NCBI RefSeq assembly: GCF_029167375.1 | Contig: NZ_JARFTP010000007.1 | Location: 62,001 to 126,000 of the forward strand | Direction: 5' to 3' | DNA: 64,000 bases | DNA from: Tsukamurella sp. 8F | GTDB taxonomy: Bacteria > Actinomycetota > Actinomycetes > Mycobacteriales > Mycobacteriaceae | In this document: piece after piece, positions 60,832-64,000 of the stretch | Numbering within the stretch: position 1 is the first letter of the stretch | How the letters are laid out: each line of letters opens with the position of its first letter | Made by a program: the position numbers and the translations under genes | The notes under the pieces: generated by a model | Databases searched by the model: none | The model's input: the letters and a program-made list of their open reading frames with translations, nothing else | What the model was told of the DNA's origin: nothing

Positions 60832-61008
60832 CCTCAGCGGAGCCGCCCTGGTGGGCGGACCATCAACGATACCAGCGACGCCCCGTCGCCTGCCAACCCG
60901 TTTTAGGAGTCGGCCGGCGACGGCGGGACGCGTCGCTGCATCCGCCACGCACCCCGCCTCGCCGGAGGTCCTGCCATGTCCTAGCCAGAGAACGCCCCCG
61001 GACGAGAC

Positions 61009-61116
61009 TCAGACCAGGGCGCGATGACCGACGTTGGTGGCGGTCATGTTGGCGAGCACAGTCAGCAGGACGGCCCCCACGCGTCGAGCGATGCTCGTCA
61101 TCTTGGTCCCGGTCAC
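61009..61116 (-). CDS. Possible 35-residue membrane-active peptide
   Basis: The 414 bp between ssrA and the MFS gene otherwise lack a gene. On the minus strand a GTG with GGAG six bases upstream starts a 35-codon frame: basic TKMTSIARR, a hydrophobic stretch VGAVLLTVLANM, then TATNVGHRALV and TGA. The shape is that of a small single-span membrane peptide or a short signal-like leader. No homologue is recognised. The ribosome-binding site is the main support. Confidence 0.35.
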   Translation of the reverse strand: MTGTKMTSIARRVGAVLLTVLANMTATNVGHRALV

Positions 61117-61245
61117 GAGAACTCCTTCGATTGAATCCCATGAGTCACATCAGCAACTCTGTTCACAACTATCCATGGGCTGACCAGGGACTTCAATCAA
61201 AGTTATCGACCTGTGACCAAATGAATCACAGGGCTGTCATTCCTA

Positions 61246-62667
61246 TCACCTCGCGGGCACCACACGAGGTTGCGTCACGAACATCAGTACAGCGTTCGCG
61301 AGAAGCAACAGCGCAGCGACCACGAACGTCTCGGATACCGCGTCCGTATACCCGGCCGGAGTGGAGATACCGCTCGACACGGCGCCGAAAACGGCCACGA
61401 GCACCGCTAGTCCGAGTGTCCCACCGAGCTGCTGCATGGCGTTCACGACGCCCGACGCAGCTCCGGCGTCATCTGGATGCACGCCGTCGAGCGCGGAGTT
61501 GGTGAGCGACAGGAACGTAGACCCACCCCCGAAGCCGAACAGTACGAACGGAATCACCAGGTCGACGTAGGTGGTGCCGACCGACAACTGCGAGACCCAG
61601 AGCAGCGAGAGGCCCTGTAGAGCGAAACCCGCGACAAGCAGTTTCCGAGGCGGGATCAGTCGCGTGAAATACCGGGCCGACAGCTGCGTCGCAAGGAACA
61701 CCGCGCCCGTCATGGGCAGGTAGCACAGGCCTGTGACGAGCGGGCTCAGGTGCATGACATCCTGCATGAACTGCGTAAGGAAGAACATCATGCCGAGATT
61801 TCCGGCCACCATGAGCAGACGTCCGGCCAAAGCCGACGAGCGCGTGACAGAGGCGAACAACCGCATCGGCGTGATGGGCTCGGCCGCACGCCGCTCGACG
61901 ATGACGAACACCGCGAGGAGCGCGACGCCGCCCGCGATCGCACCCAGCGCCACCGTCGAGCTCCAGCCGGCCTCGGCAGCCTTGACCAGGCCGTACACCA
62001 GGAGGCCCACGCCGGCCGTCGAGGTGACAGCGCCTGCGAGATCGAAGTGGCGGCTTTCGCGGGCCGTCGCCGGCAGCACGAGTGCGGCCGCGGCGGCGAC
62101 GAGGATGCCGAGCGGGACGTTGACGTACAGCACAGCACGCCAGCCCAGCGTCTCGGTGAGTGCGCCGCCGAGCACGAGGCCGAGCGAGAACCCGCCGACC
62201 GACACCGCGGTGAACAGACCGAGTGCACGCATCCGCTCGCGCCCCTCGGGATACAGCGCCATGAGCAGGGCCAATGCCGCGGGAGCGGCGAACGCCGCCC
62301 CGACCCCCTGCGCGGCGCGAGCGATCAGCAGAACGGCCGCGTCGTCGGCCAGCCCCCCGACAGCGGACGCGACGGTGAACAGAACCACACCCGAGACGAA
62401 GGTGGCACGACGCCCGAGGATGTCGCCGAGACGAGCACCGAGCAGCAGCAAGCCGCCGAACGTCAAGGTGTAGGCGTTGAGCACCCACGACAGAGCCGCG
62501 GGCGAGAAGTGTAGGTCGCGCTGCATGTCCGGCAGGGCGACGTTGACGATGGTGGCGTCGATGACCACCATCAGCTGGCACCCGAGGACCGCCGCGAGGG
62601 CGGCACCACGAGCGCGCTTGAGGCGGGATGCGAATCCCGCTCCGGGACGTTGAACGAGAACAGACAA
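61246..62667 (-). CDS. DHA2-family MFS drug efflux transporter (EmrB/QacA-like)
   Basis: About 473 residues, fourteen helices: GCQLMVVIDATIVNVALPD (motif D1), LLLLGARLGDILGRRATFVS (motif A), GGFSLGLVLGGALTETLGW (motif C). Exports hydrophobic compounds with protons. The frame is open to a GTG at 62748, but that start would place an operator dyad inside the coding sequence; a TTG at 62667 with AGGGG seven bases upstream fits better and precedes the first helix by about 30 residues. Divergent from a TetR gene with paired dyads. Confidence 0.83.
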   Translation of the reverse strand: MSVLVQRPGAGFASRLKRARGAALAAVLGCQLMVVIDATIVNVALPDMQRDLHFSPAALSWVLNAYTLTFGGLLLLGARLGDILGRRATFVSGVVLFTVASAVGGLADDAAVLLIARAAQGVGAAFAAPAALALLMALYPEGRERMRALGLFTAVSVGGFSLGLVLGGALTETLGWRAVLYVNVPLGILVAAAAALVLPATARESRHFDLAGAVTSTAGVGLLVYGLVKAAEAGWSSTVALGAIAGGVALLAVFVIVERRAAEPITPMRLFASVTRSSALAGRLLMVAGNLGMMFFLTQFMQDVMHLSPLVTGLCYLPMTGAVFLATQLSARYFTRLIPPRKLLVAGFALQGLSLLWVSQLSVGTTYVDLVIPFVLFGFGGGSTFLSLTNSALDGVHPDDAGAASGVVNAMQQLGGTLGLAVLVAVFGAVSSGISTPAGYTDAVSETFVVAALLLLANAVLMFVTQPRVVPAR

Positions 62668-62733
62668 GGTACGACCCCTGATCCGTGGAGTGTTCGGATT
62701 GGACGGCTCGACGTTGAGCCCGAAAACAGAAGC

Positions 62734-62772
62734 GGAGGCTTCCTCCACTTACAATATCGGAGGGTTCCTCCG
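62734..62772. promoter_or_regulatory. Paired GGAGG-N3-CCTCC operators between MFS and TetR genes
   Basis: GGAGG-CTT-CCTCC at 62734-62746 and GGAGG-GTT-CCTCC at 62759-62771 (extended to CGGAGGGTTCCTCCG), centres 25 bp apart. TACAAT between them may be a -10. The likely operator of the adjacent TetR protein. Confidence 0.75.
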
Positions 62773-62818
62773 CTTCGCAAGCGGTTATCGTCGTACCCGA
62801 GGACAGGAGGTGGCCGAG

Positions 62819-63412
62819 ATGGCGACATCGACGCGCCCCCGCGCCGACGCAGCCCGCAACCGCGAGAGGCTCGTGACCGCCGCGCGGGAGCTCATGAACA
62901 GCGACCCCAGGGTGCCGCTCGAGAAGATCGCGGCGGCAGCTGGCGTCGGCATCGGCACCCTGTACCGCAACTTCCCGAGCCGTGACTCACTCCTGGAGGC
63001 GGCGTACCGCCAGCACGCCGACGAGATGACCGACCTCGTGCAGAAGCTCGTCGCCGACGCCGTCGCTCCGGCCGAAGCGATGCGCCGCGTGATCGTGCAC
63101 TACATGGCGACGTCCGGCCAGAAGGCCGGATTGAAGGAGGCGATCGTCGCGTCGGCCGGAACAGGCGCCGAGATCTTCCAAGACACCGCCGCACGCTCGA
63201 GCGCGGCGATCGGCACGCTCCTCGCGGCCGGCCAGGCCGATGGCACGTTCCGGACCGACGTCGAGGCGGAGGACGTGCGCCGCCTCATCGGGGGCCTGTG
63301 CGCGATGTGCCAGCGCAGCGAGCCCGCAGAGTGCGCATGCGGCTGCGGGGCCGACCCGTGCAACGGGCGCCTCGTCGGTGTCGTGCTGGACGGCCTGCGT
63401 CCCCACGCCTGA
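62819..63412 (+). CDS. TetR-family repressor (SbtR-like C terminus)
   Basis: 197 residues. Helix-turn-helix: LVTAARELMNSDPRVPLEKI and AAAAGVGIGTLYRNFPSRDS. The C-terminal domain (SAAIGTLLAAGQADGTFRTD, EDVRRLIGGLCAMCQR) resembles SbtR-like TetR proteins. A Cys cluster near the end (ECACGCGADPCNGRLVG) is unusual and could be redox- or metal-sensitive. ATG with GGAGG eight bases upstream. Probably represses the divergent MFS pump. Confidence 0.87.
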   Translation: MATSTRPRADAARNRERLVTAARELMNSDPRVPLEKIAAAAGVGIGTLYRNFPSRDSLLEAAYRQHADEMTDLVQKLVADAVAPAEAMRRVIVHYMATSGQKAGLKEAIVASAGTGAEIFQDTAARSSAAIGTLLAAGQADGTFRTDVEAEDVRRLIGGLCAMCQRSEPAECACGCGADPCNGRLVGVVLDGLRPHA

Positions 63413-63456
63413 CACGGGCCACGATCCGGGCCGACCAGCCCGCGAACGTCGGACCG

Positions 63457-63936
63457 CTATCCGCGCATGCCCTTGACGCGCCGGCCCAGCTCGCGGGTGA
63501 TCTCCCGCTCAGCGGTGCGTCGCGCGATGTCCGCACGCTTGTCGTGCTCCTGCTTGCCCTTGGCGAGCGCGAGTTCCACCTTCACGCGACCGTCGTTGAA
63601 GTACATCGACAGTGGCACCAATGTCTGGTTGCCGTCCCGGATCCTGCCGACCAGCGAATCGATCTGACGCCTGTGCAGCAAGAGCTTCCGGGAGCGACGA
63701 GGAGTGTGGTTGGTCCAACTGCCGTGGCCGTACTCGGGGATGTGCAGCCCACGCAGCCATACCTCACCGTCATCGATGGTGGCGAACGCGTCGACCAGCG
63801 ACGCCTTGCCCTCCCGCAGCGCCTTCACCTCGGTACCGACGAGCGCGACCCCGGCCTCGTAGGTGTCGAGGATCGTGTAGTTGTGGCGCGCCTTGCGATT
63901 ACTCGCGATGACCTTGCGCCCCTTCTCCTTCGCCAC
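63457..63936 (-). CDS. smpB: SsrA-binding protein
   Basis: 159 residues. [20 protein letters not shown] and [20 protein letters not shown] begin the OB fold; [20 protein letters not shown] binds tmRNA; the basic tail [19 protein letters not shown] enters the ribosomal decoding centre. GTG start. Works with tmRNA in trans-translation. Convergent with the TetR gene. Confidence 0.96.
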   Translation of the reverse strand: MAKEKGRKVIASNRKARHNYTILDTYEAGVALVGTEVKALREGKASLVDAFATIDDGEVWLRGLHIPEYGHGSWTNHTPRRSRKLLLHRRQIDSLVGRIRDGNQTLVPLSMYFNDGRVKVELALAKGKQEHDKRADIARRTAEREITRELGRRVKGMRG

Positions 63937-64000
63937 GCTGCCTCTCTAGTCTCGATGGTGAACAACCTCTCCATCCTACGAGCCCGCCGCGGCGCGGGGG

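Noticed and set aside
1-64000. CRISPR arrays, rRNA genes or complete insertion sequences
   Set aside because: No regularly spaced repeats, rRNA-like stretches or transposase genes with terminal inverted repeats were recognised anywhere in the window.

Overview
The window is high-GC DNA from an actinobacterium, most likely of the Mycobacteriales (Tsukamurella/Gordonia-like). The evidence is codon bias, a tmRNA whose encoded tag reads ADSNQRDFALAA (close to mycobacterial tags), a DinB/mycothiol-dependent-type protein, LppU- and LppP/LprE-like envelope proteins, and a siroheme/nitrate gene order resembling mycobacterial Rv0259c-Rv0261c. Genus is an inference. Genes are densely packed on both strands and there is no rRNA, CRISPR array or intact insertion sequence. 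RNA genes are tRNA-Cys(GCA), tRNA-Ala(GGC) and tmRNA (ssrA), the last close to smpB.

Region by region. 1-5.2 kb: the end of an amino-acid permease, a crotonase, an HhH-GPD repair protein, an LppU-like membrane protein, a Nudix hydrolase and an MFS carrier, then tRNA-Cys. 5.2-11.6 kb: a large LuxR-type ATPase regulator beside an unusual fusion of a fatty-acid alpha-dioxygenase-like heme peroxidase with a catalase-like domain, then a methyltransferase. 11.6-24.5 kb: divergent enzyme/regulator pairs (flavin monooxygenase/TetR, SDR/MarR, membrane protein/MarR, MarR/HxlR), most with visible operator dyads in the shared gap, plus a DUF418-histidine kinase-response regulator operon and one decayed gene. 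24.6-27.9 kb: a PAS-ANTAR protein and a small accessory segment (HTH-PIN toxin-antitoxin pair, short remnant ORF, stand-alone GIY-YIG protein) ending at tRNA-Ala. 28-32 kb: an anchored DsbA-like protein, phosphoglucomutase and a D-threonine aldolase-type PLP enzyme.

32-46.2 kb is a nitrate assimilation locus: a 1357-residue nitrate reductase fused to a CysJ-type flavoprotein, NirB and NirD, and, on the other strand, the siroheme genes (CbiX-type chelatase, uroporphyrinogen-III synthase with winged helix) and NarK. Nitrate is imported, reduced to nitrite and then ammonium, and the siroheme cofactor of NirB is made from the same locus. Between nirD and the siroheme genes lies a scar: a TetR C-terminal remnant, a tyrosine-integrase C-terminal remnant, the 3' part of a tRNA-Thr(CGT)-like gene, an MFS/TetR drug-efflux-type pair and a MerR regulator fused to a DNA sliding-clamp-like domain.

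46-64 kb: a methyltransferase-glyoxalase fusion, a second MerR gene whose promoter has exactly the same geometry as that of the MerR-clamp gene, envelope proteins, assorted oxidoreductases, a broken SRPBCC/P-loop fusion, two HAD hydrolases, a polysaccharide deacetylase, ssrA, an efflux MFS/TetR pair with paired dyads, and smpB at the right edge.

The most interesting items are the MerR-clamp fusion, the identical apparently leaderless MerR promoters, the dioxygenase-catalase fusion and the integration scar in the nitrate/siroheme locus.
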